This document shows, in pieces, positions 1 through 12,684 of a stretch of DNA of 64,000 bases. Made by a program: the position numbers and the translations under genes. This DNA comes from Capillidium heterosporum. Taxonomy: Eukaryota; Entomophthoromycota; Entomophthoromycetes; Entomophthorales; Capillidiaceae. Within the stretch, counting starts at the first letter, position 1, and each line of letters opens with the position of its first letter. The stretch lies in the NCBI GenBank assembly GCA_016630905.1, contig WBMQ01000001.1, forward strand, positions 2,790,001 to 2,854,000, written 5' to 3'. The notes under the pieces were generated by a model. The model saw nothing but the letters and a program-made list of their open reading frames with translations. It was not told where the DNA came from and ran no database searches.

Positions 1-1
1 A

Positions 2-3000
2 TCGCCGGATTCCATCAGCAAGGGCTTTAGGCCAACTAAACCAGGAGCACAATCCCTGCCCAACTCACCACAAAGTAATAGATCGAGTGAGATATTTAGT
101 GACAGCGACCCAGACCTTTACGAGGATCTAAGCGAAGCAGATGATTTTATCTCAATCAGGACAAAGATGGATATGGAGGGTGAGGATGGAAGTGAGAGTG
201 AAGAAGAGCCGGCTTTACCGCCAAGGCCTTTATCAAGGATGGGGTTTAGAGAAGCCACATCTAATGCTATGCTTAGTTCGTCCTCTACTATCAGTGTTCC
301 GAACTTGATAAAGTCTACTGTCTCTCCAGCTTCCAATTTGAGTTCTGAATTAAGTACGACTAGAAGTTTTGGCGACCGTTCAACCGAGCTTACATCACCC
401 ATCGATGATGATCAGTCAAGTTGCTGCAGTGACGACAGTCAATATGAGCCCATGAAGGCAAATTTGACCCGTCGACAGCGCATAACTCAGTACGGTAGTG
501 GTACTGAGGAGTACAGCCATGAGACTATCGACATTGAAGATGGATTGCTAGAAGGATTTGACAGTGAATCTACGAAGACTAGAAACAGCTTCCCAACCTT
601 TATAGCTTTCCAGCCTGAACGAACGACCGAAGAGACTTCCAAGCCAGAAGCTAAGTCTGCTGCACCAGTTTTCTCGGAGCTTGGTCTAGGTTCAGCCTTG
701 GGGATGAGCTTTGAAGGAAACTTCCACCCTTTTCCAGAAGGTAGTTCCGGTTTCGACACGGTTAAGGCTAAAAAGGACTCTGGTTTAGGTCAGTTCATTT
801 TCCCGACTTTACCCAGCACTGAAAGCAATGAAAACTACAATCCCTTTGCCTTTGCTAAAGCTGATGCTAAGAAGGAAAGTATAGTTGCCGTTATCGAAAA
901 AGCCAAGCCTGTACCTTCAATTCAAGGCGATAGCAAAGTTCCTGATAAAGAATGTACTCCGCCAGAATCAAGTACCGCATCTTCTGAAGCTGAGCAGGTT
1001 GAAAATAAGGATAATGAAACCCAAAATAACCGTGAATCGTTCGCCTCAGTACATGACCTAATATTTAGGAATGCGTTTTGCGAGCCTGCCATTGACGATG
1101 AGACTCGAGTGGATTCCAATGAATCACCAGTCGATGGCCCAATAGGCATGGATGATACCGTTACACCCCGTCGCTTGAAGCTACAGAAATCAACCTACTT
1201 CAATAAGCAGGGAAACAACTTTGAAACGTTGGTCGACGAAAATCTCAAAGCTAAAAGTAAAGAGTATGGTCTATCTTGCAACACAAACCTCAAGAAAGGT
1301 AGCTCATCCACCCCAGTTTCGCCGACTATGCCAAGCAGTACGACTCTAACTAAACCGCTTTCACCCTCTGGAATCAGTGAAGAGTACGATGCCTTCCCCG
1401 ATATTGAAGTACCCCAACCAATCCAACGGACCATGACCACCCACCCCATATTCAAATCTAACACAACCCATGGAGATTTCTGTTCGATATCCTGGTCCGC
1501 TACTGCACTTTCAGCTACTAGCCAAACTTCACCCTCCACCACCCGAAAAGCTGCCCCTTCAACTGGTCAGTCTACTCCGAGTAGTACATTGACCAAGAAT
1601 CTGTTAACCCGATTTACTAGCACCAAATCCAGATTAGGTATTCACACTACTACATCCCTGGATACCGACCTGGGTCAGCCGATAATGACAATAAGATCGG
1701 ATGCCTCAAATCGGATTCAGCGCTTTGCCACCACTACTTCGAACTTAGTGACCGAAGTTAGCCATGAATCGCGATCCTCGACAGCTACCACTTTGAAGGG
1801 CCGTCTCTTCGCCTTCGCCTCTCAGCCCAATCTCAGTGACCCCGAGGTGATGGCACGACCTTCGAAGCGGGAGAAGAAGTCACTACTGATGAAGACTATC
1901 AAGAACCTAGTTGGAAAGCCTACTTTGGAGCCATCCAGGACAGGGCGCCTGCCGCCTATTCAAGTTCCAGGGCGCTGGTAATGGTAATGCCAACCCAAGT
2001 CGAAGGCTGGTCGCTATAGGTGATGCCATCGCCTCCAAGCTACTAGTTTCAAGGTTCAGTTATGTATTGGAGTGTGAGTTGGCCATATTCATCTGGTTCG
2101 GACGTGAATCAAGTGACAGCAGCCAGAAGGAAGCTTCCGAGTTCGCAGGCACTCTGTTGAAGGGCCGTCGCAGCCAACTCCCTGTCAACTTGACTATTCG
2201 AGTCGAGTTTGAGGGTAGTGAGCATGCAACTTTTATCTCCAAATTCCCGGACTGGTACGCCGACAAGGATGCTAGTGAGGAAGGTGGTGCCGATTCCATC
2301 TCTTTGGATACCCTTCAGAAGGTGGTTGAGGTCTATAGCACCAAGGTTGATTCGGTGGACTTTGACGACCATCAGCACATCTCCCTCAAAGTGTGGCTTA
2401 TGCGAGATCAGCACAGCCATTTGGAGTTGGCCCCCAGCGAGCTCGGTATCTTCTACGACCATGAAGCCTATGTCATATTGCTGCACTACCGTGACCAGCA
2501 ACAGGTAGATGGGCACGTCGTTTACTACTGGATCGGACGTTCCAGCCGACGTAGTAAGGAACCAGTCGCTGAACCCAGTGTCGTTAATCTGGAAAGCGGT
2601 AACCAGGCTTTAATGGTGCAGCTGCTACAGGGTCATGAGGACGAAAAGTTCATAGGTCTCTTTGACGGTGCCATCATTGTCCGACGGGGGCACCGCAAGG
2701 TACCCAACAAAGATGGTCCTCAGACTCCGACCTTCCACCATGCCGGCACCGACAGGGCACTGTACCACGTACGTGGCTTACGACCCGATGCTGTCGTTGT
2801 TGATCAGACGACCTGTAGCAGTCGATACCTGTGCTCGGGACACTCCTTCCTGCTGATTGCCAAATCCACCGTCTACGTGTGGCATGGTATCGGTTCCTTC
2901 CTCTACGAGCGCTTAGCTGCCGTCAACGCGGCCAAACGCCTCGCCCCACCCAACGGTAAGCTGATCGAGGTGCGCGAGAAATTGGAGCCCAAGAAGTTCT

Positions 3001-3506
3001 TTGACAAGTTCAACGACCACATCGTTAACCTGCAGTATGCCGATGCCTTACAGTGGGCCCGCAAACCTTTCTTGGCCCCCATGTACGACGTCCGCCTCTT
3101 TGAAGTTACTGATATGCTCCAGCCTCAGTTTCAGTTCCAGGAGGTGCGCCCCTTCCACCAAAAGGACCTCAAATCTAACCGCGGTTATCTTTTGGACTCC
3201 TACTTTGACCTCTTTTTGTGGTTCAGTTGCGACAAGGAAACATTGAATGACCATCAGCATCACCAGTTGAAGTTCCTACTTAATTTAAGTATGGTCTACG
3301 CCAACTTTATCAACCAAAGTGAGCGCCGTCCTTTCCAACTTAAACCGGTTTTAGTTACTCCTAACAATGAACCGTTGGAGTTTATCAACCAGTTCACGTC
3401 TTGGGATGCCGACTTCTATTTGCGTAGTAAGGGCAAGCCCCAGACTTTGAAGAAGAAACCGGTGCACAAGGCTCTACCGGTAGAGTATTTGTTGTCTAAG
3501 GTTTAG
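2..3506 (+). CDS. Gelsolin-repeat protein with long disordered N-terminus (5' partial)
   Basis: The frame is open from base 2 with no upstream start, so the 5' end lies outside the window; about 1150 residues are visible. Roughly the first 640 are Ser/Thr/Glu/Pro-rich and look disordered. From about base 1944 there are gelsolin-like repeats, recognisable by core strands such as IFIWFGRESSD, VVYYWIGRSSRRS, TVYVWHGIGS and FDLFLWFSCDKE. Fungal proteins of this layout are gelsolin-domain proteins presumed to act on actin; that role is inferred. The N- and C-terminal parts are in different frames. They join if a 34-nt intron at 1910-1943 (GTTGGA..CAG) is removed. A 34-nt intron (8850-8883) and a GTTGGA donor (RING gene near 35.4 kb) both occur elsewhere here, so splicing is preferred; a one-base insertion near 1950 is the alternative. 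Confidence 0.75.
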
Positions 3507-4445
3507 GTTAGCTTTCGTTTTGATTTATATACGTATAATAAATAATTAGTGCATCTATATGTTTATTTTGCAAGTTTTTGATAGTGTTTAGATAGATGAG
3601 ATTCAAATTAAACTAATAAAGTTTAGTAGTTGTATATGTGTTGGATGTATAATGTCGTTGGCTGATGGTTTATATCGAAAAATATTGTTAGGCTTGGTGT
3701 TGATGGATAGCAAAATATTTGGGTTTATTAGTTTAGAGCAAGGTTTCTTAAGCCTTCTCAACGCTGTAATCCTAAATTGTAATAGTAAAAGATACTTTTG
3801 CTATCAAAGAAACTTTGTCAAGAATAATACTACTTTATATTTTAGCTAGAGTAAGATGTTTGTTATAGGACGATATATAGCAAATATTTTCAATAAAGGA
3901 TTTGCATACCATCTATAACATTTATTTTTAAATAATATTTCCTTCGAAATGATGTCTAAAGAATAAAGCTGGCATTCATTTTTCTTTATACTTACAGGGA
4001 ACTTTGATATATTACTGATTTTACAATTAATCAAGCTAAATATATGGTATTTATATATGCAAGCTTGTATAAGCAATCCAACTAATGTTGAAAATGACAC
4101 TTATGGGTTGACGGATAAATTTGAAAAATGTCGCTCCGGAATATGTTAGAAATGGGCAATTTCATCAAATTAATGAGCTCATCAATTAGAGCAAATGTGA
4201 ATTCTATTTTAGCGGAATGGATGTGATTTAGTGCGCTTCGAAGTTCTATAAACCGCAAGTTTAAAAGCTATCTTTAGTCTTTTATCCCCACTCACGAGTT
4301 TATAGCATCGCTACCAGTTTCGTTAATTGTAATATATTGCTAGATAGCTTTGAATATATTTTTCCTATTGTTTAGAAAGAGCTCAGCTTGTGGAACAACT
4401 TAAAGGTAGTTTTAGCCCAATATCCAACAAAAAATAGCTTAGAAG
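3507..4445. other. Intergenic, no gene seen
   Basis: AT-rich spacer between the gelsolin-like gene and the ATPase. AATAAA-like signals follow the gelsolin stop codon. Short open frames here have no recognisable similarity. Confidence 0.5.
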
Positions 4446-7400
4446 ATGAGCACCACCAATAAATTGGATATAGTAAGCATTTTTACAAACTCATTTTAAA
4501 ACAAATACTAAATTAAAATTTAGGACGAACATTTATTGACAATACAGCAGGTGTGTACTAAGTATGGTACATTTGTCGAAGAAGTCAAACCCGACAAAAG
4601 TTTGGGATTAAACCAAGAGCTAGTTGAAAGGTCGAAGTATGAGTATGGGCCGAATATCTTATCCCCACCTAAGAGGAAGCACCCAATAATTAAATTTTTA
4701 GAGTGTTTAGGTGCCCTGTTTAACGTTCTGTTGATCATCTCAGCAGTTTTAACTTTCGGTCTGTACGCACTCAACCCTGAAATTAACTATGCCGACTTAT
4801 ATTTAGGTATTATACTGGTGGTCGTCGCCTTCATCAATGCCTTAATTGAATTCGTGCAACATCAAAAAACAGCATCACTTTTAGAGTCGTTTTTAAAGTT
4901 GGTCCCTCAACAGTCCTATGTAGTTCGAGCCGGAAAAGTAACTCAGATTTCAGCAGCCGAATTAGTCGTAGGTGATGTTGTTTTTGTCAAGATGGGAGAT
5001 AAAATTCCTGCAGATATAAGGATATTTGCTTCCACTGAACTCAAAGTCGACAATTCATCGTTAACGGGTGAATCGGACCCTCAAGAGCGATTCGCAGCCA
5101 ACGAAATGAGTAACCCTTTAGAAGCCACCAACCTTATTTTCAACGGAACGCTAGCGGTAGCTGGGGAAGGTTACGGTGTAGTCATTAGGACTGGTGACAG
5201 CACGATTTTAGGTCAAATCGCAGGTTTAACCTCAACCGAAGCGAAGCTTGCAAGCCCCCTTTCTATGGAGATAACCCAATTTGTCCGAATTATAGCCTCT
5301 TTAGCAACCTTCACTGCGGTTCTATTCTTTATTATATCGATTGTCAGATACCAGGATCTCCATATATCCTTAAACTTTGCCATAGGAACTTTTGTAGCTT
5401 GGATCCCCGAAGGTTTACCTGCAACGATTACCATGTTACTTACTATCGCTGCCAATCGTATGGCTACCCAAAATGTCTTGGTAAAGGATTTACAAGGGGT
5501 AGAAACTTTAGGGGCTATAACACTTTTAGCGACTGATAAGACGGGTACTCTGACCAGGAACCAGATGACAGTAACTACTATATGGTCCAGTATGATACTT
5601 CACGAGTCGCTAAGTAAGATTTCCGCTCCGGATACCGTTGTAGATAGAGATTTCCCGGGTGTCAGCTCCATCCTTCTCAACGCGTCTCTGAACAGCCAGG
5701 TTAAATTCGATAGGACCGATGTACCTATGGAGCAACGAAACATTATTGGAGATGCCACCGAAACCGGTCTCATTAGATTTGCGTATCAGCACCATCCAAG
5801 GTTCGACATGCTTCCCCAGCAGCATCCAAAAGTTTTTGAACTCCCATTCAATTCTGAAACTAAGTGGGCGCTTTCAATCCAAAAAATACCTCACTCTCAA
5901 GGCGAACTGACGCTCTTTATCAAAGGGGCCCCTGAACGTGTACTTAGACTTTGTTCATCCATACTTATTAACGGACAGCCAGTGGCACTAAACGAACATC
6001 ACATTAATACATTTAAGGAAACGTACACCAAAATGGCCGGAAAAGGACATCGTGTTATAGCTTTTGCCCAGTATTTGTTGCCAGGGGATACCTACCATAC
6101 CGGATATCAATTTGACCGCCGAGCTAACAACTATCCAACTAAAGATCTTACCTTTGTTGGATTGGTTTCACTGGAAGACCCTCCCAAACATGGAGTCCGT
6201 GAGGCTATCGGAAAGTGTCGGTCTGCTGGGATTCAAGTGATGATGGTGACTGGAGACCACCCTTTGACTGCTGAAGCTATTGGGCGGAAAATTAACTTAA
6301 TTGTCACCGACACCAAGGAAATGGTTGCCCAGAAGACAATGCGCCCGATTGATTCGATACGTGAGGATGAGTACGACGCTATAGTAATTCACGGCGAAGT
6401 CATCGACGATTTAGACGACGACGGTTGGGACCAGATATTCTCCAAAAAGGAGATAATTTTCGCCCGGACTTCGCCCAAGCACAAACTTGAAATTGTTAAG
6501 CGAGCCCAATCCATGGGTCACATTGTCGGTGTTACTGGTGATGGTGTCAACGACTCACCTGCCCTAAAGAAGGCCGATTTAGGTATAGCTATGAATGAGT
6601 CTGGGTCCGACGTTTCCAAGGAGGCCGCTTCTATGATCTTGTTGGACGACAATTTTGCTTCTACGGTCCGTGGTATCGAAGAAGGGCGCCTTATCTTTGC
6701 GAACCTTAAAAAGTCGGTACAGTACAGCCTGACGCACTCAGTTCCAGAAATTATCCCTCAGCTCCTCTTCGTGATGATACCTATTCCTCTACCATTGTCT
6801 TCAATTCTCATCATTGTCATTGACCTTGGATTCGAACTCTTTGCTGCCTTATCCTACGCCTGGGATCCTCCCGAGACCGCTACCGGACTTATGAAATTGC
6901 CTCCCCGTAAGCCCGTCGACAGTGCCTCGGTTGATAGGTTCAGACGTCTTCAGAACCAGCAGCTCCACCCTACTTACGATTACGAAACTGGCTTGTATAC
7001 GCAACCTAGTAAATTCCAAAAGTTCAAGCACAATATTACTCGCCCCTTCACTGCCGCTTATTGGCGTGAGAAATTCGAACCTAGTAATGATGAGGTTATG
7101 GTAGACCTTGGTGTACTCTCGTGGGCCTACTTTGAGATCGGAGTTATCCAGGCTGCCGTCGCCCACCTAGCATTTTTCATTGTGCTACATTGGAATGGCA
7201 TTACGATACATGACTCCCACATCATGCAGACCCGTGGACTTTTCAAATCGGGAGCTAATACACATACGATCGAAGAAACAGGGCTCACCTTTGACGACCT
7301 CCAGCAGCTCGAGATTTTAGCCCAAGGGCAATCCATCTACTACATCTCCATCATGGTCATGCAGGCCTTCAACCTGTTCGCCTGCAAATCTAGATTACGG

Positions 7401-7697
7401 CCACCTTGGGGTGCCCACATGTTTAAGAATTGGAAGAACTTCTTTGGGTTGGCGATCGGCTTTGGGCTAGGTTTCCTCATCGTCTACACCCCCGGTATCA
7501 ACATCATCTTCCAAACCTCTAGGAACCTCAGTCCTGGTTTCTGGCTCATCCCGTTGGCAGGTGGTATTATCATTTTGCTGTACGCTACTATAAGGTTCTG
7601 TATTTTGAAGCGAGCTAAGCCGAACCCTTACTATCCCGATATTGTTGGACTTCAGATGCACCCTACCATATATACGAAGTATTACAGTTTGAGGTAA
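4446..7697 (+). CDS. P-type cation ATPase, type IIC (Na,K/H,K-ATPase-like)
   Basis: ATG at 4446 begins a 27-nt exon, followed by a 51-nt intron (4473-4523) and one long exon; the protein is about 1066 residues. P-type landmarks are in order: actuator SLTGES, phosphorylation site DKTGTLT (Asp about 347), KGAPER, MVTGDHP and the hinge TGDGVNDSPA. The N-terminus (GPN.L.PPK..P), the PEGLP segment of TM4, Y.LT..(I/V)PE of TM5 and IDLG of TM6 place it with type IIC animal Na,K- and H,K-ATPases rather than fungal ENA pumps. At the TM5 positions of Na,K-ATPase Ser775-Asn776 it has His-Ser, and at Asp808 it has Glu; Glu779 and Asp804 equivalents are kept. Transported ion unknown; a plasma-membrane location is inferred. 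No beta-subunit gene is seen nearby. Confidence 0.93.
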
Positions 7698-8561
7698 TGT
7701 GGATTAGCTTCGCGTCTATGAAGCAGGGTTTTGTTGAAATACTTTAGGTATGATAAATTATTGAGAAATGATAATTCTAATAAACTATATGTTCTCTAGC
7801 AATGTGTATATTTAAGTTTAATTTTGCAGCTATATTTGCCCCTTCATTTTTATCATTCTTGCAAATTACTATATTTAATATGCATACTTTGTAGGGCTTA
7901 GGATAGCTATTTCATCGCTTTGAAAGGTAACATGTTCCCACTCTTAACCCAACTATGGGATAGTATTTGTCTAATTAAATTCAATTAACCTATGAACAGT
8001 CCAATTTTTTGTATATTTACATATGAAGTTGACTGTTCAAAGTAATTAAATTTGTAATGCTCAACAAAAGTGGCCATCTAAATCGGATGGATACGATAGC
8101 TGTAGAAATTTGCTAGGCCTTAAAAGATTTTTACTAGTGATCTTAAAAGTAAATTCAACTTATGAGCCAGGCTACAATGTGCTTTGGTTCCTACAGACCT
8201 ATTTTGCTATACCATCGACTTTATATCAATTGGATATTCATTTTGCTCTGTGAAATCAATAAACTCGATTGGAAATTTTTGGTACACTTATCTATCAAAT
8301 TATATTAAACTCTTAAAAAATGTATGCAACCAGCCCGCTCATTCAATTGATAACTATATACTAGTCATTCCATATAGCGAACATTACGCATATCTTACCT
8401 ATATACCAAAACTTTGATCAATTTTCACAAGGAATTAGATCCAATTGTATTTCGGCATCTGATTTAATTGGCTAAACTCACTAAATGTCAACATTGATGA
8501 CCTAACATAAAATGAGACTGACTTTTCAAGCAAAAGCTGCAAATCAACCTATCTCAACACA
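7698..8561. other. Intergenic, no gene seen
   Basis: AT-rich spacer. Contains only short open frames without recognisable domains. Confidence 0.5.
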
Positions 8562-10722
8562 ATGAAGGGAATGGATCTAGAAGAAAAGTCGAACTTTATA
8601 ATTTCAGCCTTAGCTACAACCATCAGTAAGAGTCTGGAGATATCAACTGCCATATTCTTTTTATCTTTAGAAGTCATAACCTACTGGTGGTCCGTAAGTT
8701 TCGAAAATTTTCTATATGGCTAAATTAACTTTAAATCAGAGATTCAAAAGAGCTGTAAGGGAACCAAGTGCCATAAACCTGTTGAAGACGAAGTTAAAGG
8801 AAGCAAAGACTTACAATGAATACTATGAAGCAGGATCTAAGTTGGATAGGTAAATCAATTTAATTATGTAAACTAATCTTTAGCTTGACGGGTAGTTTTT
8901 AAACTTTTGACACATTAATTTTAAAATTGACAAGGTGGTGAAGTTTGGAAGAGTAATCCAATCAGTAGACATTACGACCACCAACTTATCTACCGTCGTT
9001 TGAAGCATCTCAACCAGATTGCCGAGACTGGTGATATACTAGATATGATGGATTTTTTAAGATCGGGTAAGTCCTTTTTATATTGCATTTCAATTAATTT
9101 TTAGGCCTACTTCGTAACTTGGGCGGTATGAACGACCCCAAACTTTACTCTTACTGCTACATCGGGTAAATTTTATGCAATTTTTACCTTCTAACTTAGT
9201 TTTCAGTACCAAAACTTTGATTGAGCAGTATACAGAAGCCATAAACCAGCAGTTCGAAAGAGTTGCTGAGGCGCTACCTTCTCAACTGCCGAGCCAAGCT
9301 AAATTAGATTTCTTCCATGACGTGAAACTTGCCTTTGGAACTACGGCCCTCCTACTGCATGGTGGTGCTACCTTTGGGCTAGCCCACATCGGCGTCGTAA
9401 AATCCTTGTTCGAACAGGACGTATTACCAAAGATCATATGTGGTACCGAGATTGGGGCTTTGATTGCCACCTTGGTTGGTATTCATACAGATGCTGAATT
9501 GCCAGTAACTCATAAATCCATACTAATTAGTAATTGTAAATTTAGACTTTTTTAACGGCTGAAGGCATAGACCTCCAAGCTTTCTCTCAAGTACTCCCTG
9601 GAGGTACTTTCAAAAGGAAACTTGGCAGGCTCTTTAAAACTGGTAGCTTCCATTCACTCTAACTTTACTAACTTTCCAAGGCCACCTACTAAACATAAAA
9701 ATTTTGGAGCAATGTGTCATGCATAATACGGGCGACATTACGTTCGAAGAGGCATACAAACGTACCAACAGAGTACTCAATATAACAGTATCCCCTACCC
9801 GTAAGAATGAAGTCCCCCAGCTTTTAAACTACTTGACGGCGCCCAACGTTGTAAGTGCCCTTATACTATACTGATGAACTTACTTTATTAGCTTATAAGG
9901 TCGGCAGCGTGTGCTTCTGCTTCTACGGTTGGGATCTACGAAAAAGTAGATTTACTTATAAAGGATGAGGCTGGGAATATTGTACCTTGGAGTCCTTCAG
10001 GTAAGGTGCTAAATTTGTATGGCTGCTAATATTTTATACTTATCTAAAGCCGTCAATTGGGGCTCAGATCCTGCAACTGGACCGTAAATCTTTTAGATAA
10101 ATCTTTATTAATAAGTTAGGGATTCGCCTCTATCTCGATTATCGGAGCTATTCAACGTCAATCATTTCATAGTATCGCAAGCCAGCCCTTACATCGTACC
10201 ATTCCTAAGCCGCAGTTTACAGCTCCAAGAAGATTCTTGGACTTCCCGATTGCGTAGCGTAGCTCTTTATGAACTAAGACATCGTGTTCAACAGGTATTA
10301 AGGACCAAAATATACTTTTACCCTAAACTTTACATAGCTAGGACAGTTAGGTCTGTTACCTCGACTACTAGCTGGGCTGGCCGATCCCAAGTTCTCCGGC
10401 CATGTTACCATCTTCCCAAAGTTCGTATCCGCGATTTCAACTCACTTTTTTCCAATCCGACTACGCGACTAGCCGACTACTGGTGCACCAAAGGAGAGCA
10501 GTCTACCTTTCACATACTGGAGTTGGTGCGTAACCGATGTCTGATTGAATTCACTTTGGATCGAGGTTTGCAATTTATTTATGCTTGAACTATCAACTAA
10601 CTCCGTTTTGAATTTTAGTTTATAGCGAACTTCGAGCTTCTACGTTCACCAAAACTATACCACATGTTGAATCCATACTTTACCAAAGGGCTGAGGTCAA
10701 GCGCACTAAATCCATCCACTGA
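8562..10722 (+). CDS. Patatin-domain protein of the Tgl3/Tgl5/SDP1 type, likely catalytically dead
   Basis: Reconstructed over about ten short introns from ATG 8562 to TGA 10720-10722. The N-terminus has the hydrophobic and helical region typical of lipid-droplet TAG lipases, then LDSLTGGEVWK, SRHYDHQLIYRRL, the oxyanion loop HGGATFGLAHIGV, the nucleophile-elbow region CGTEIGAL, and late motifs SRLSELFNVNHFIVSQ. In active Tgl3-like lipases the elbow is G-x-S-x-G; here Ser is Glu (GAG) and the second residue of the Asp-Gly dyad is Pro (SDPATG). The Asp itself aligns in register. Sequence therefore suggests a pseudo-lipase, perhaps with a structural or acyltransferase-like role, which is inference. 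A micro-exon of 8 nt at 8884-8891 is needed to keep the conserved LD..(L)TG segment. Confidence 0.82.
8884..8891 (+). other. 8-nt micro-exon in the patatin gene
   Basis: The bases CTTGACGG lie between a 34-nt intron (8850-8883) and a 43-nt intron (8892-8934). Including them gives LDSLTGGEVWK in frame, matching the conserved segment before the W-K of Tgl-type lipases. Skipping them shifts the frame. Confidence 0.65.
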
Positions 10723-11270
10723 TATTACTTTTAAAGTTTGGGGTTGGATTTTTCTTATAATAAAGCAATTCTCAGTTGAGCTATCTAATCTACAGTAAAC
10801 TTAATATAGTACTCCTTGATAAATAATTTTACCATTTTATAAATACATACATAACTTTCTTTTTTAAGCTAAAACCTAATAAACTACAGGTTTGATATTT
10901 TGAACGTACTTATAGAACAGGATTATCCCCTTACTTGAACTGGAACGCTTTATTTTTAGTATAAGTTAAAAATATGTTGAAATCAACACATCCCGTTCAA
11001 ATAGGGATACCTTTCCTGTCTAAATATTTGCAGTAGCATAGAAATTCTAAAAAGTAGAGATTTAATTGTAAAGTATCTGTAGCAATAGTAGTATTGCTCA
11101 TCCCATATAACCCTAACCCAAATGCAATTTATTAATCAGCAGATAGACAAACCCAATATGAACTATATATCAACGACCCCACTCTTATACCTCTAACACA
11201 CCCTACTTGAACCGAAAAGTTCATCTAAATTCTAGGTAGCAACAGGTAGTAGGTTTTATTAGTAAAAAAA
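10723..11270. other. Intergenic between convergent genes
   Basis: AT-rich spacer between two 3' ends. No open frame of note. Confidence 0.5.
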
Positions 11271-12684
11271 TTAAGCTTGAAAGTCAGGAGGAGGGTTGGG
11301 AGTGGCTGAAGAACGTCTTATAACACCACTCGATGAACTTACAAAGTCAAAGGCAGCGATAGTGGGTCCATTCAAGCTTTCAATTGGAGTAAGCTCGGCT
11401 TCTGAGTAGACAATAGAGTCATTTATGTTAGTAGCATCGACTTGCGGTGGATCCGGTGAGTTGCCTCGCGAGTAAGTGACCACATACTGGGTAGGATTGG
11501 AGTTGGTATTGGGATCGGGGGCGTCAGAGGATGTGGGGGTGTCTGGAGTAGTAGGTCGGTAGGCTGGTGGCGGTGAAGGTAGGTCCCCGTAAGTCATCAG
11601 GTCGTTAAGCCGTTCCACATTGTTGGATGTAGACTGGTCAACGTTGGAGAGCCCCCAGCCCATCTGAGTAGCCTCATTGTAGACAAAGGGCTTCTCGCCG
11701 AAGTTGACGCTGACGATACTGGTCCCCAGTGAAGCGACGGTTGGATAGTAGGTCATCTGACTTCGATAGGTAGACATATCAGTCAACGGGTCGTCGTCGA
11801 CCAAGGATTGCTGGGGTAAGTTCAGCGGGAAGGGCATGGTGGCTATCTTGACGCCGTTCTTGGTGAAGAAAACGTTGCGGGAGTGGTACGAGTAGCCACA
11901 GCCTATTAGATCGTCGGTACTAAACTTGAAATCGGGAGAATATCGGGCTAGGCTGCCTTCCGAGTAAAGCTGTCCGTCTAGGGATCCGTAACCAACGGAG
12001 AGGGGTCTGTAACCTAAAAACAATTAAAATTGGGAAGGTGGGAAAAGCTTACCGGGCATGTAAGTGGAAGGGAGAGAGGAGGTAGACAGACCAATGACGA
12101 CGTTGCTAGATAAATCGACGGATATTATTTCCACCTCAAAGTAGCACCACTCCAAAGATGGGGAAGGTTCCTCCATGAACGTAGGTATGGGCAACGACTG
12201 CTTTGTTCGCAGAGACGTGGTTGTAAGGTGGGGGAAAGCCAACTCGACGTTGGCTCGTATGGCGACGAGGCCTTTGGGGTCAGGGAGGAACTCCCAACTG
12301 GAAGCAGGGGCTGTTGTAACAATTTGCGAGCTCCTGGTTCCAACTACAGCGTTTTGGGTACGCCTAGTCAGCAGCACCCTAAACCTAGTGTTGGCACTGC
12401 TACTCCCCCCGTAGGTCGCCGTGTTGTTGGCGGCAAAGGTTGCTGGTAGGGAAGCTTTGAGTTTGGAGAGACGGTAGTTTCTAATAGCTGTTATGACGAA
12501 CATGACGACCAGTGGTACTATGACGGCTAGCACGATACATATCGATACGTACTGTGCTATCTCAGGCTGTGTTAGTCGTAGCCGCCGCCTCCTGTTCGTT
12601 CACATCAACGAAGCTGCTTTGAATGAATGTCGAGTTCGAAGTTACAGAGTCGTTTCTAAAGGGATCCTGCTTGACCTCGTACAT
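11271..12684 (-). CDS. SPRY-domain membrane protein with PY motif, Ear1/Ssh4-type Rsp5 adaptor (copy 1)
   Basis: The start is ATG at 12684, which opens a 71-nt first exon with two N-glycosylation sequons (NDS, NST). A 37-nt intron with ACTAAC branch site then joins it to the membrane segment (ICIVLAVIVPLVVMFVITAI). A second intron, 12014-12052, lies inside the SPRY/B30.2 domain (WCYFEVEIIS, then YRPLSVGYGSLDG and GCGYSYHSRNVFFTKNG). The C-tail holds a PPAY motif, the usual ligand for WW domains of Rsp5-type ubiquitin ligases. Yeast Ear1 and Ssh4 have the same order (lumenal tail, TM, SPRY, PY) and recruit Rsp5 to endosomal cargo; that role is inferred. A paralogue lies at 50.2-51.1 kb. Confidence 0.85.

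Noticed and set aside
3652-3849. 65-codon frame after the gelsolin-like gene
   Set aside because: No domain, AT-driven composition and no promoter signal; probably chance.
12175-12449. Open frames on the plus strand across the SPRY copy 1 exon
   Set aside because: They are antisense to a well-supported coding exon with a membrane segment and SPRY domain.
12531-12533. GTG as start of SPRY copy 1
   Set aside because: An ATG exon at 12684 joins in frame through an intron with a CTAAC branch site.
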